Source of the DNA: Sulfurospirillum arsenophilum NBRC 109478
GTDB lineage: Bacteria; Campylobacterota; Campylobacteria; Campylobacterales; Sulfurospirillaceae
Direction of reading: 5' to 3'
Assembly: GCF_000813345.1 (NCBI RefSeq)
Contig: NZ_BBQF01000003.1
Coordinates: 1 to 64,000, forward strand
DNA: 64,000 bases
The first letter of the stretch is position 1, and each line of letters begins with the position of its first letter. Made by a program: the position numbers and the translations under genes. This document shows, piece after piece, positions 1-7,313 of the stretch. The notes beneath the pieces were generated by a model, which worked only from the letters and a program-made list of their open reading frames with translations, searched no databases and had not been told where the DNA came from.

Positions 1-114
1 TTTTTTTCAGTAGACCCATTCTCTCTATTTCTATCTTATCACAATAAATATACATGCTATTTACTAGCTACTCAATTTCTTTTCTTAAATTCTATTTTAG
101 TCTCTTTGCGTTAG

Positions 115-120
115 TATGAT
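115..120 (+). promoter_or_regulatory. -10 element for first small periplasmic gene
   Basis: TATGAT lies 26 bases before the start codon, followed by an AAAAGGAT ribosome site. The first 110 bases of the window are AT-rich and show no gene. No -35 box is obvious, which is normal for sigma-70 promoters in Campylobacterota. Confidence 0.5.
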
Positions 121-145
121 GTAAACTTAACTAAAAGGATCAAGA

Positions 146-484
146 ATGAAAAAAATCATTGGAATACTTGTTACAGCGTTTTTTATAGCAGGACTTATGA
201 GTACTAATGCGCTTGCAGACGCTGCTAAGGGTCAGAAATACTATCTTAAATATATGAAGAACGATTCTGGCTTGAATGGTGCTAAATTTGCTTCACAGCA
301 CACACAAGCAGAGTGGAAAGCTCTCTTTGATGGCAAAGCAGAAAAATTTGTTGCTGAGTACTCTAAAAAGTATCCAGGGCTAGATGCATTTCTAAAAGGC
401 GATAAATTTGAGAAATTTATGCCAGATATTAAAGATTTTTGTATTGAATTTGCAAGCGATAGTGGCAACGTTCCATCCTGCTAA
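146..484 (+). CDS. Small periplasmic protein, paralog 1 (cytochrome-like family without haem motif)
   Basis: 112 aa with a clear signal peptide (residues 1-24, cleavage after NALA), leaving an 88-residue mature protein. The mature part starts DAAKGQKYY, like the start of a small c-type cytochrome, but there is no CxxCH haem motif. The only cysteines (Cys99 and the C-terminal Cys112) could form a disulfide in the conserved-looking tail DFCIEFASDSGNVPSC. The next gene is a near copy, with five differences in the mature part, and both sit in front of a putative porin. Function is unknown; I infer a periplasmic role linked to the outer membrane protein. It has its own -10 element and terminator, so it is probably a single-gene unit. 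Confidence 0.75.
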   Translation: MKKIIGILVTAFFIAGLMSTNALADAAKGQKYYLKYMKNDSGLNGAKFASQHTQAEWKALFDGKAEKFVAEYSKKYPGLDAFLKGDKFEKFMPDIKDFCIEFASDSGNVPSC

Positions 485-507
485 ATTTCTTCCTAAATAA
501 ATGCATA

Positions 508-546
508 CTTTTCAGGTAAAGTCAATTTTATCTGAAAAGCTTTTCT
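508..546 (+). terminator. Intrinsic terminator after paralog 1
   Basis: A 13-bp stem pairs 508-520 with 527-539 (one G-U pair), with a short loop, followed by CTTTTCT. It separates the first paralog from the second. Confidence 0.7.
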
Positions 547-619
547 ATAAGTTAAATTAAAATTACTAAATATAACACTATTCTTCAGTTAAAAGCCTCT
601 ATAATTTAGATTAGTCCTT

Positions 620-689
620 AAAAGTAAAAATAAATTTTACTTATTTTGCCTCAAACCTCTTTTTTTAAATTAAAATTTATTTTACTTTT
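620..689. promoter_or_regulatory. AT-rich 20-bp inverted repeat upstream of paralog 2 (possible operator)
   Basis: The left arm at 620-639 is the reverse complement of the right arm at 671-689, apart from one missing T in an oligo-T run. The arm centres are about 50 bp apart, close to five helical turns, and the right arm ends two bases before the TATGAT -10 element. No such repeat precedes paralog 1. I infer an operator for an unknown regulator, or less likely a transcribed hairpin. Confidence 0.45.
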
Positions 690-691
690 GT

Positions 692-697
692 TATGAT
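692..697 (+). promoter_or_regulatory. -10 element for paralog 2 / porin unit
   Basis: TATGAT directly follows the right arm of the inverted repeat at 671-689 and lies about 34 bases before the chosen start at 731. Confidence 0.45.
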
Positions 698-730
698 GAC
701 TCCATATCTAAAATTTGAAAAGGAGAAATG

Positions 731-1069
731 ATGAAAAAAGTCTTAGGTTTACTTGTTTCAGCTTTCTTGGTTGTGGGCATTATGAGTACATCTGCTTTTG
801 CAGATGCGGCAAAAGGACAAAAGTACTATCTTAAATACATGAAAGATGGTTCAGGATTGAATGGCGCAAAATTCGCAGCACAGCATACACAAGCGGAGTG
901 GAAAGCTCTTTTTGATGGCAAAGCAGAAAAATTTGTTGCAGAGTACTCTAAAAAGTATTCTGGGTTAGATGCATTTTTGAAAGGCGATAAATTTGAGAAA
1001 TTTATGCCAGACATTAGAGATTTCTGTATTGAGTTTGCGAGCGATAGCGGCAACGTTCCGTCTTGCTAG
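731..1069 (+). CDS. Small periplasmic protein, paralog 2 (cytochrome-like family without haem motif)
   Basis: There are two adjacent ATG codons at 728 and 731. The second is preferred because AGGAG at 721-725 is then five bases upstream, and the signal peptide (MKKVLGLLVS) aligns with paralog 1. The mature 88 residues differ from paralog 1 at only five positions. They share the DAAKGQKYY start, the HTQAEWKALF segment and the two-cysteine tail, and lack CxxCH. The gene has a different upstream region, with a long inverted repeat next to the -10 box, and no terminator before the porin 40 bases downstream, so it is probably co-transcribed with it. Function is unknown. Confidence 0.75.
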   Translation: MKKVLGLLVSAFLVVGIMSTSAFADAAKGQKYYLKYMKDGSGLNGAKFAAQHTQAEWKALFDGKAEKFVAEYSKKYSGLDAFLKGDKFEKFMPDIRDFCIEFASDSGNVPSC

Positions 1070-1109
1070 AATTGTTAAATAATTATTACTTAGAAAAGGT
1101 AAAAAAAAG

Positions 1110-2627
1110 ATGAAGAAAATCATCGCTCCGCTGCTCCTTGGAGCAGCATTATCGTCAGCATTTGGTGCTGATGATTCTTTAAAGCAGGAAATAGAAGCAC
1201 TCAAGGTGCAAATGGCAGAGCTCAAAAGTGCTCAATCAAAACTTAATGTAGATGCATTAAGAGCGCAAGTTAATGAAATTAAAGCACACGATTCAGGTGA
1301 TAATGTTAAGTTTAATATTGATTTTAGAACATCCTATGATGCTCTTGAGTACAAACTTAATGGGGTAAAAAATCCATCTAATGGTTATACTGCAGGAGAT
1401 CAAAAAAATGGTATTTGGGCGAATAAACTTATTCTTGGAATGAGCGCACAACCTGCAGATAATTTGGTTTTCAAAGGTGCTTTGGGTGCTTATAAAATGT
1501 TTGGTAATAACAGTGCAACAGGGGCCAATCCTTTTCAGAATATGGATTGGTACTCTTCTGAAACGCCGGACGATTCAACAATTAGGCTAAAAGAAGCATA
1601 TTTCCTTTATTTTGGAGATATTGGTGATGTCCCATATACTGCTTCATTTGGGCGTCGTCCTTCTGTTGATGGTTTCTTGACTAACCTTAGGGCCGATAAT
1701 GAAAATCCTGCTTCACCAATTGGTCATAATATCAATATGGAATTTGATGGCGCAAGCTTCAAATTTGACATGGATAAAGTAACAGGAATCGCAGGTATGT
1801 ACTTTAAACTTTGTTTAGGTCGAGGAAATACAAATGCAGATTCAAAATATGCTGCCTTTGATAACTTCAATGGTACTGTTCCATTACAAAATTTTGGTAA
1901 TTTAGGTTATGCTCAAACTTCTTTGAATGCACCTAATATGGATTTAGCAGGATTAATTTGGCAGTTGTTCGATAATGGCCAGTATAAAGTAATGACCAAT
2001 TACTTTAAAGGCTGGAATATGATGGGAGCCAATTTCTCTAATCTAACAGCTACTACAGTTAATACTAACTTAGTTGATGTTGGTGATCTGACAGGTGGTG
2101 CATTATCTTTCCAAGTTAATGGTATTGGTGATGGAATCAGTGATTTCTTAGATGATACTATATTCTTTGCTTCGTATGCATTTAGTAAAACAGATCCAAA
2201 AGGTACACACGGTGTTTTAACGAATACAGGCATTGTATCTATGAGTGAGATGCTTGGTTCAGCCAATAAAGAGACAGGTACTTCTCTTTATACTGGTGTA
2301 CAAGTTCCTGGTATTATGAAAGGTCAAAGACTAGGATTAGAATATAACCATGGTAGTAAATACTGGAGAAGCTTTACCTATGGTGAAGACAGTTTGATTG
2401 GCTCAAAACTTGCAGCACGTGGCGATGCGTATGAAGTCTACTATACATTACCAATTGTTGGAAAAAATCTGACAGCACAATTGAGTTATGTATATATTAA
2501 CTATGACTATACTGGTAGTGATATGTTCTTTGATGGAACAACAGGTGGAGCGAATGATGTTAAAACAACTCCAAATGCGGTTGAATCAGCTTCAAATATC
2601 CGTGCTTCTTTAAGATACAGATACTAA
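1110..2627 (+). CDS. Putative outer-membrane porin (DUF3373-like)
   Basis: 505 aa. Signal peptide residues 1-19 (MKKIIAPLLLGAALSSAFG) are followed by a short coiled coil (about 21-60, DSLKQEIEALKVQMAELKS) and then a long stretch of alternating polar/hydrophobic segments ending in RASLRYRY, with a C-terminal aromatic residue typical of beta-barrel proteins. A periplasmic coiled coil before a barrel is seen in several outer membrane proteins that contact peptidoglycan or trimerise. I place it near the DUF3373 family of Campylobacterota by general appearance, from memory. It is probably a major pore or substrate channel; the substrate is not predictable. It lies 40 bases after paralog 2, likely in the same transcript. 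Confidence 0.7.
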   Translation: MKKIIAPLLLGAALSSAFGADDSLKQEIEALKVQMAELKSAQSKLNVDALRAQVNEIKAHDSGDNVKFNIDFRTSYDALEYKLNGVKNPSNGYTAGDQKNGIWANKLILGMSAQPADNLVFKGALGAYKMFGNNSATGANPFQNMDWYSSETPDDSTIRLKEAYFLYFGDIGDVPYTASFGRRPSVDGFLTNLRADNENPASPIGHNINMEFDGASFKFDMDKVTGIAGMYFKLCLGRGNTNADSKYAAFDNFNGTVPLQNFGNLGYAQTSLNAPNMDLAGLIWQLFDNGQYKVMTNYFKGWNMMGANFSNLTATTVNTNLVDVGDLTGGALSFQVNGIGDGISDFLDDTIFFASYAFSKTDPKGTHGVLTNTGIVSMSEMLGSANKETGTSLYTGVQVPGIMKGQRLGLEYNHGSKYWRSFTYGEDSLIGSKLAARGDAYEVYYTLPIVGKNLTAQLSYVYINYDYTGSDMFFDGTTGGANDVKTTPNAVESASNIRASLRYRY

Positions 2628-2644
2628 TCTTTATCTTTAATTTT

Positions 2645-2670
2645 AGAGAGGTCCTATGGCCTCTCTATCT
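2645..2670 (+). terminator. Terminator hairpin after porin
   Basis: AGAGAGG (2645-2651) pairs with CCTCTCT (2660-2666), followed by a pyrimidine-rich ATCTTCTCTT. The 145 bases after it hold no gene that I can see. Confidence 0.6.
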
Positions 2671-2811
2671 TCTCTTATTGCTATACCTCCTAAAGTCCTA
2701 GAAACTATGTGAGCTATAAAAAAATATACTGAAATAATTATCTTCGCTTCGAAAAGCCACTAAAAAGTAAAAATATGTTAGTCTATTGCAAGATCGAATC
2801 AAGGAGTAGGC

Positions 2812-3060
2812 ATGCGATATATCATAATAGCGTTAGTGGTGCTTATATTTGCAGGGTGTTCAAAACTAAGCAAAGAAAATTATGACAAAATACAAGTGGG
2901 CATGAGCTACGTTCAAGTAAGTGATATTTTAGGGAAAGCAACCAAATGTGACTCGCTTGCTGGAATGAGCGATTGTACATGGGGTGATGAAAAACACTAC
3001 ATCAAAGTGAAGTTAGTTGCCGATAAAGTAATGTTTATGCACTCTGCAGGCATTGAGTAA
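2812..3060 (+). CDS. Small lipoprotein, DUF3862/SmpA-like fold
   Basis: 82 aa. A lipoprotein signal peptide ends in IFAGC with the lipidated cysteine at residue 16. The mature part reads YDKIQVGMSYVQVSDILGKATKC...CTWGDEKHYIKVKLVADKVMF, the pattern of small BamE/SmpA/BLIP-like domains (DUF3862). These bind other envelope proteins or are of unknown role. Two cysteines in the mature domain could pair. Start supported by AAGGAG a few bases upstream. It is too small and divergent to call BamE. Confidence 0.7.
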   Translation: MRYIIIALVVLIFAGCSKLSKENYDKIQVGMSYVQVSDILGKATKCDSLAGMSDCTWGDEKHYIKVKLVADKVMFMHSAGIE

Positions 3061-3086
3061 TTAACAAAGGGTTAACATAACGCATC

Positions 3087-3092
3087 TATAAT
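3087..3092 (+). promoter_or_regulatory. Consensus -10 TATAAT before DUF4405 gene
   Basis: Perfect TATAAT placed 26 bases before the ATG at 3119, with AAGGAG in between. A GTTAAC repeat lies just upstream (3060-3076). Confidence 0.55.
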
Positions 3093-3118
3093 TTCATACG
3101 AAAATTAAGGAGTTATAG

Positions 3119-3628
3119 ATGAATGTTATCCCTAGAAATATATTAAGTGCTTTATTAACGGTTATGTTTGCAGTTGTTTCCATTACGGGAGTGATGATGT
3201 TTTTTAAAATTCGTATCCTCTCCAGTGAGACACTTCATATTTGGTTAGGCTTTACGTTTGTAACAATTTCTTGTTTGCACTTACTTAAAAATTGGAGTGG
3301 TTTTCGCTCATACTTCAAAAAACGCTCAACACTGCTTTCTATCTTGTTGGGATTCCTTGTGATTTTAGCTTTTATCATCCCTCCATTGGTAAATCCTGTA
3401 GAAAAAGGTCTCAATCCAAAAGGGGCCGTCATTGGAGCAATGATGAACGCATCGCTTTCTAAAGTAGCCGTATTTGTGGATTTAGATGAAGAAATGATGG
3501 TCAAAGTCTTGGCCGATAAGCAGATCTTAGCTTCAAGTAAACAATCCGTTTCAGAGATTGCCAAAGCGAATGGTAAAACAAATGATGAGATTTTAAATAT
3601 TGTCTTTACCGCACCAAAAGTGCAGTAG
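3119..3628 (+). CDS. DUF4405 membrane protein
   Basis: 169 aa with three predicted membrane helices (about 9-30, 39-59, 69-91) and a C-terminal extramembrane domain of about 75 residues. The second helix contains His40 and His54 in LHIWLGFTFVTISCLHLLKNW. This is the DUF4405 pattern, related to b-type cytochrome four-helix membrane domains. The histidines could ligate haem, but that is inference. The gene has its own promoter and ends at an inverted dimer of the dispersed palindrome. Confidence 0.7.
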   Translation: MNVIPRNILSALLTVMFAVVSITGVMMFFKIRILSSETLHIWLGFTFVTISCLHLLKNWSGFRSYFKKRSTLLSILLGFLVILAFIIPPLVNPVEKGLNPKGAVIGAMMNASLSKVAVFVDLDEEMMVKVLADKQILASSKQSVSEIAKANGKTNDEILNIVFTAPKVQ

Positions 3629-3636
3629 TTTCAGTC

Positions 3637-3669
3637 TTTACATGTAAGGAAAAAATCCTTACATGTAAA
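3637..3669. terminator. Inverted dimer of TTTACATGTAAGGA between convergent genes
   Basis: TTTACATGTAAGGA (3637-3650), five A, TCCTTACATGTAAA (3656-3669): a 14-bp perfect stem with an A5 loop between convergent stop codons. It is made of two copies of the dispersed palindrome. The same structure with an A3 loop occurs at 34731-34761. Probably a two-way terminator. Confidence 0.65.
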
Positions 3670-3681
3670 AGAAGAGAAAGT

Positions 3682-4935
3682 TTATTTATCCTCTTTTTTT
3701 ATCGCGTCTTTAGCCCCTTTAACAGCGCCATCCATCATATGTTTTGCTACTTCCCATGCACGAAATCCAAGTTTTTTAGCCTCTTGTGCCACTTGTTTTG
3801 CAGTATCACTTTCAAATTCAAATTGTTTGAAAGATTCTACTTTTGCAGAGGCTGTCTTCTCAAATTTATTCACATCTTTTCTGAGGGATTCAAATTTTTT
3901 CTCAGCTCTGTCTTTAAACGTTTTTTCAAAAACCGAAGCATCTGCTTTGAGTTGTTCAATGCGCTCACTGATCACCTCTTTGGCATCATTAGCGGCACGC
4001 ATGATTTTAGCGGTAGAGCTGTTCATCTCCTTGGTCATCTCTTTAATGATACTTGCAGAAATTCCTTCGCTCTGAGAAGCAAGCACTTCTAAAAGAGTGA
4101 TAAACTGCTCATCCATGCGTAAAAGCTCTTTACGAAGCTCAGAAAGGTCAGTCTCTAAAAGACCTTCCATAGATTCCGTTGGAGCGTATTTGAGATCGTT
4201 TTTAAATTTATCAATGGCTTTGGTAATTCCTTCGCGAACACCGTTAATAGAGCCATCTAAAATATCTTTTGCATGTCCTAAGTCTTCATCGGCAATATCA
4301 ATACTGGCCGAAATGATCGTATTTGAAATATCGATGATACGCTGTTTTGTTAAGTCACCCTCTGAAATGGTTTGAAAACTGAGATTTTTTGTGATTTCAT
4401 GAATGGTATCTGTGACGTCTGTTCCATTTTCAAGGGTAGTGAGTAGTGCCTCTTGGGTAGTCTCTTTCAAAATCCCTAACATTTCAATACCACGGAGCTT
4501 TGCATCATGTAATGCACTTAACGCACTCTCTTTTGTCTCTGGTTGCATTTGTGAAATATGCGCTTCAAGGACATTAAATGACTCAGAAATAGTGCTACGA
4601 ATATGTTGTTTCTGTGCAAAAATACTTTTTTCGAGTTGCTCTTTTTCATAGATGGTTTTGTATAAAAATGCCTCTTTCTCATGACTGGTCGCTTTTAAAA
4701 GACCATCAATGACACTGCTAATTGCTCGAGGAGATTTGAGTCCTTCATCGTGTAGTGCTTTGCAATAAAGTTCGAAGAGCTCGCCAATGCGGTTATGAAT
4801 GTTGGTCTCATCTTTGAGGCGTTGAACTTTTTTACGGGAGAGTTCAAAGGTGAGTTCACTGATCAGTTTGAGGAGTTCAGGATGACCTTTGTTCTCTTTG
4901 AGTGTGGCTAAAAAAATAGTGTATGTTGATTCCAT
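3682..4935 (-). CDS. Long helical/coiled-coil protein of unknown function (DUF6781-like)
   Basis: 417 aa, rich in Glu, Lys, Ala and Ser, with almost no proline and no signal peptide or membrane span, predicted nearly all helical. The C-terminal third (ERIEQLKADASVFEKTFKDRA onward) has repeated amphipathic 11-residue-like periodicity ending KGAKDAIKKEDK, resembling phasins or apolipoprotein-type helices. I think it matches the uncharacterised DUF6781 group, with modest certainty. It follows the DUF493 gene by 12 bases in an operon headed by moaC. No function can be stated. Confidence 0.6.
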   Translation of the reverse strand: MESTYTIFLATLKENKGHPELLKLISELTFELSRKKVQRLKDETNIHNRIGELFELYCKALHDEGLKSPRAISSVIDGLLKATSHEKEAFLYKTIYEKEQLEKSIFAQKQHIRSTISESFNVLEAHISQMQPETKESALSALHDAKLRGIEMLGILKETTQEALLTTLENGTDVTDTIHEITKNLSFQTISEGDLTKQRIIDISNTIISASIDIADEDLGHAKDILDGSINGVREGITKAIDKFKNDLKYAPTESMEGLLETDLSELRKELLRMDEQFITLLEVLASQSEGISASIIKEMTKEMNSSTAKIMRAANDAKEVISERIEQLKADASVFEKTFKDRAEKKFESLRKDVNKFEKTASAKVESFKQFEFESDTAKQVAQEAKKLGFRAWEVAKHMMDGAVKGAKDAIKKEDK

Positions 4936-4947
4936 GGTTGACCTCTT

Positions 4948-5205
4948 TTACAGTACAAATTTTATATGTTGATGCGATTTGAGCATATGAAAAAGCATTT
5001 TACGATCATCAGCATTATGGACAAGCACACTCAGCGTGTAACTTACATAATTGCCTTTAGCACTATTTTGAGATTTGCGAACCTCATGGATGCGCTCTTC
5101 CAAAATTTCCTGCACTAGTGTGGTGACATTGTGCTCAGTGCTTAAAACGAGTTTGTACTCCCAATGACATGGGTAATCAAGCTGAAGTTCGGGTGTAGTT
5201 TCCAC
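4948..5205 (-). CDS. DUF493 family protein (YbeD-like)
   Basis: About 85 aa: a small ACT-like ferredoxin-fold protein of the DUF493/YbeD family, with the core [25 protein letters not shown]...[33 protein letters not shown]. The role is uncharacterised; it is regarded as a small regulatory domain. Start choice: a GTG at 5217 is possible, but the GTG at 5205 has a perfect GGAGG (5211-5215) five bases upstream and gives the usual family length. It overlaps the 3' end of moaC by 29 bases, implying translational coupling. Confidence 0.75.
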   Translation of the reverse strand: METTPELQLDYPCHWEYKLVLSTEHNVTTLVQEILEERIHEVRKSQNSAKGNYVSYTLSVLVHNADDRKMLFHMLKSHQHIKFVL

Positions 5206-5656
5206 TTTTTCCTCCACTTTTAGATTCTAATTGTATGCTATTGATAACCATTGATTTATCAATCGCTTTGGACATATCGTAAATTGTTAAAAGTCCAATA
5301 CTCACACCTGTGAGCGCTTCCATCTCCACCCCTGTCTGTCCGGTGAGTTTAGCGGTAACAGTTAGTTTAAATCCAGGAAGTTTTGGAAGCTCTTCAACAT
5401 CACAATTCACAGAAGTGAGCATCAAAGGGTGACACATAGGAATGAGATCACTCGTACGTTTTGTTCCAAGAATTGCCGCGATGACTGCTGTTTGAAGCAC
5501 AGGCCCTTTTTTAGTTTGCTGTGAAATAATCATATCAAATGCGACTTGACTCATTGTGATAGTACCGCTTGCTACGGCAACTCTAAAACTTTCGCTCTTA
5601 TCACTGACATCAACCATTTTTGGTCGATCTTTTTCGTCTAAATGGGTTAGTTTCAT
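5177..5656 (-). CDS. moaC: Cyclic pyranopterin monophosphate synthase MoaC
   Basis: 159 aa, full family length. MoaC converts the MoaA product (3',8-cyclo-7,8-dihydro-GTP) to cyclic pyranopterin monophosphate, the first stable intermediate of molybdenum cofactor synthesis, in the cytoplasm. Key conserved stretches are MVDVSDK near the N-terminus, [10 protein letters not shown] in the middle, and [27 protein letters not shown], which holds the active-site Asp and Lys. First gene of a three-gene minus-strand operon, with a TATAAT -10 at 5681-5686 and a purine-rich AGAGGGG ribosome site. mobA lies 4 kb away in a separate unit. Confidence 0.95.
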   Translation of the reverse strand: MKLTHLDEKDRPKMVDVSDKSESFRVAVASGTITMSQVAFDMIISQQTKKGPVLQTAVIAAILGTKRTSDLIPMCHPLMLTSVNCDVEELPKLPGFKLTVTAKLTGQTGVEMEALTGVSIGLLTIYDMSKAIDKSMVINSIQLESKSGGKSGNYTRTSA

Positions 5657-5680
5657 CCGCCCCTCTTTATTTTTGTAACT

Positions 5681-5686
5681 ATTATA
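5681..5686 (-). promoter_or_regulatory. -10 TATAAT for moaC operon
   Basis: Minus-strand TATAAT 25 bases before the moaC ATG. A 12-bp palindrome TCTCTTAAGAGA sits just upstream (about 5695-5706), near the -35 position. Confidence 0.5.
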
Positions 5687-5783
5687 ACACCATTTCTCTT
5701 AAGAGAGTGCGTGATAAGAGTGTGTCATTTTTTCTCATTCTTGGTAAAAACAAGCGTCTCTCTGCTTAGAAATCTTGATTTTA

Positions 5784-5792
5784 TGCTACAAT
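5784..5792 (+). promoter_or_regulatory. Extended -10 (TGC TACAAT) for RRM gene
   Basis: TGC followed by TACAAT (5787-5792) fits an extended -10 element. Transcription from it would give a leader of about 85 bases, containing the nested stems at 5804-5862. Confidence 0.5.
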
Positions 5793-5803
5793 GATTTTGT
5801 AAA

Positions 5804-5862
5804 GTCATTCAATGTTATCTTAAGGTTAGCGAAAGTTACGGGCAAAAGCTAACGTGAATGAT
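5804..5862 (+). promoter_or_regulatory. Nested stem-loop in the 5' leader of the RRM gene
   Basis: The outer arms TCATTCA (5805-5811) and TGAATGA (5855-5861) enclose inner arms GTTAGC (5825-5830) and GCTAAC (5848-5853). The structure ends ten bases before the GAGGAG ribosome site, so it could influence translation. Binding by the encoded protein, or temperature sensing, is inference only. Confidence 0.5.
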
Positions 5863-5884
5863 CCAAAAATGAGGAGTACGGTAA

Positions 5885-6163
5885 ATGAATATTTACGTGG
5901 GCAATGTAAAGTATGAGATGACGGGAGATCAACTTCAAGAGATGTTCTCAGCGTATGGTGAAGTATCAAGTGCAAGAATCATCAGTGATAGAGAGACTGG
6001 AAGATCAAAAGGTTTCGGTTTTGTTGAAATGCCAAATGATTCAGAAGCATTAGCTGCTATCGAAGCAACAAATGAAAAAGAGATCGGTGGAAGAACTTTA
6101 AAAGTTAATGAAGCTAGACCTCGTGAAGAGCGTCCAAGAAGATCTCCAAGAGATTTCAACTAA
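5885..6163 (+). CDS. RRM-domain RNA-binding protein
   Basis: 92 aa made of one RNA recognition motif. RNP-2 is IYVGNV (residues 2-7) and RNP-1 is KGFGFVEM (about 39-46), with the aromatic residues that stack on RNA. A short basic Arg/Pro tail (RPREERPRRSPRDFN) follows. Single-RRM proteins of this size occur widely in bacteria, including cyanobacteria and Campylobacterota, often induced by cold or other stress. The gene stands alone with an extended -10 promoter, a structured leader and a strong terminator, which suggests abundant and regulated expression. Confidence 0.9.
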   Translation: MNIYVGNVKYEMTGDQLQEMFSAYGEVSSARIISDRETGRSKGFGFVEMPNDSEALAAIEATNEKEIGGRTLKVNEARPREERPRRSPRDFN

Positions 6164-6174
6164 CGCTTACATGT

Positions 6175-6207
6175 AAAGAAACCCCACATGAAAGTGTGGG
6201 TTTCTTT
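6175..6207. terminator. Bidirectional terminator after RRM gene
   Basis: AAAGAAACCCCACA pairs with TGTGGGTTTCTTT (one bulged C) around a TGAAAG loop. It lies between convergent genes and is immediately preceded by a copy of the dispersed palindrome (6167-6176). Confidence 0.75.
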
Positions 6208-6215
6208 ACCGTTTT

Positions 6216-7262
6216 TTATCGTGAAAGCGCAAAACCTATACCGATACGATTGGTTCGTTTATCGTAGTCAATAAGGCTTTCTGCATAACCGCTATAAAGT
6301 TGTATGTATCCAAATAAATTCTCTTCCCACAATGGAAATGTCCAATCAAATTGCACAGCACCTCTGTTATTTTCGGACTGAAGATTGTCTCTTAGTAGCA
6401 TTTTAAACGTCTGCTTTTTCCATGGATAAATCAGCTCAAGATCGGCAGAACCAAGATAATCATCTATATTAGGATTGTCATCGGTATTACTGCTTTCAGG
6501 AATACGGTACCAAATACGAGGAGCAATGACTAAGCCACCTGCTTGGAAAAAAGTCTTTGCATACAAGCGGTTCCATGAGCGGGATTTACCTTCACCTTGT
6601 CCATTAGACTCATGTAAAATACCAAATTGATACGCTTTAATAAAACTATCTTTATCAAAATGTGGCATAATCACAAAAAGTTCTGGCTGATAGTTTGTCT
6701 CACGAAATGGTGCTGAATCCGATGCTGTCTGCCACCACGATGTTTGTGTATACGCGGCAACAATGGTTTCATGCAGGCCAAAAAGATTGTCAACAAGAGC
6801 TTTTTGGAAACTTACTTGAAATTTTGTCTCTTGATGATCTCTCTTGTCATGCGTAACATTATCATAGGTATATGGCAAGAGATAGTTCATCTTGTAAGGT
6901 GCAATATCAAAAGTGTGCGTCACCATTTGTTGAACGGAACTTTTTGTCTCTTCATCATCATTGTAAGAATCCAAAAATGAACTATACACAGCTTCTGTGC
7001 GCTCAACTTTTTGTAGTTGTTGTACTAGGCTACTCTCAAGTGTTTTATTACGTGTCTCTTTCGCTTCAAAACTTAAAATAGCGGCTTGTTTGTACCATAT
7101 TAATGCGCGGTCATCATCGTGTTGCGCATCATAGTGTTTTGCTAATTCATAGGCTGCCTTAGCATCACCCTGCGTTGCTCTTTTCTCAAGATCACTTGTA
7201 TCTATAGCACAAAGTGTGAGAGGAATTTGTGCTAGAATAGCGCACAAAAGTAATTTTTTCAC
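6216..7262 (-). CDS. pldA: Outer-membrane phospholipase A (OMPLA) with N-terminal Sel1-like repeat
   Basis: 348 aa. Signal peptide residues 1-18 (to LTLCA). Residues about 25-65 form one Sel1/TPR-like helical repeat (AKAAYELAKHYDAQHDDDRALIWYKQAA), then a phospholipase A1 beta-barrel domain (about 110-348). The active-site motif HESNG (His about 217) matches the H-x-S-N-G of OMPLA, and the C-terminus ends FALSR. OMPLA hydrolyses outer-leaflet phospholipids and is usually activated by dimerisation with calcium. The extra helical repeat before the barrel is unusual compared with the enterobacterial enzyme. The gene is monocistronic and convergent with the RRM gene. Confidence 0.85.
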   Translation of the reverse strand: MKKLLLCAILAQIPLTLCAIDTSDLEKRATQGDAKAAYELAKHYDAQHDDDRALIWYKQAAILSFEAKETRNKTLESSLVQQLQKVERTEAVYSSFLDSYNDDEETKSSVQQMVTHTFDIAPYKMNYLLPYTYDNVTHDKRDHQETKFQVSFQKALVDNLFGLHETIVAAYTQTSWWQTASDSAPFRETNYQPELFVIMPHFDKDSFIKAYQFGILHESNGQGEGKSRSWNRLYAKTFFQAGGLVIAPRIWYRIPESSNTDDNPNIDDYLGSADLELIYPWKKQTFKMLLRDNLQSENNRGAVQFDWTFPLWEENLFGYIQLYSGYAESLIDYDKRTNRIGIGFALSR

Positions 7263-7313
7263 GGGTTACCTTTCAAAAGATCAAATTATAACGAAATCTC
7301 GGTGGATATAAAA

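Noticed and set aside
3060-3076. TTAAC-N5-GTTAA as an NssR-type site
   Set aside because: The spacing is five rather than four, and it lies about 31 bases from the predicted start rather than near -41.
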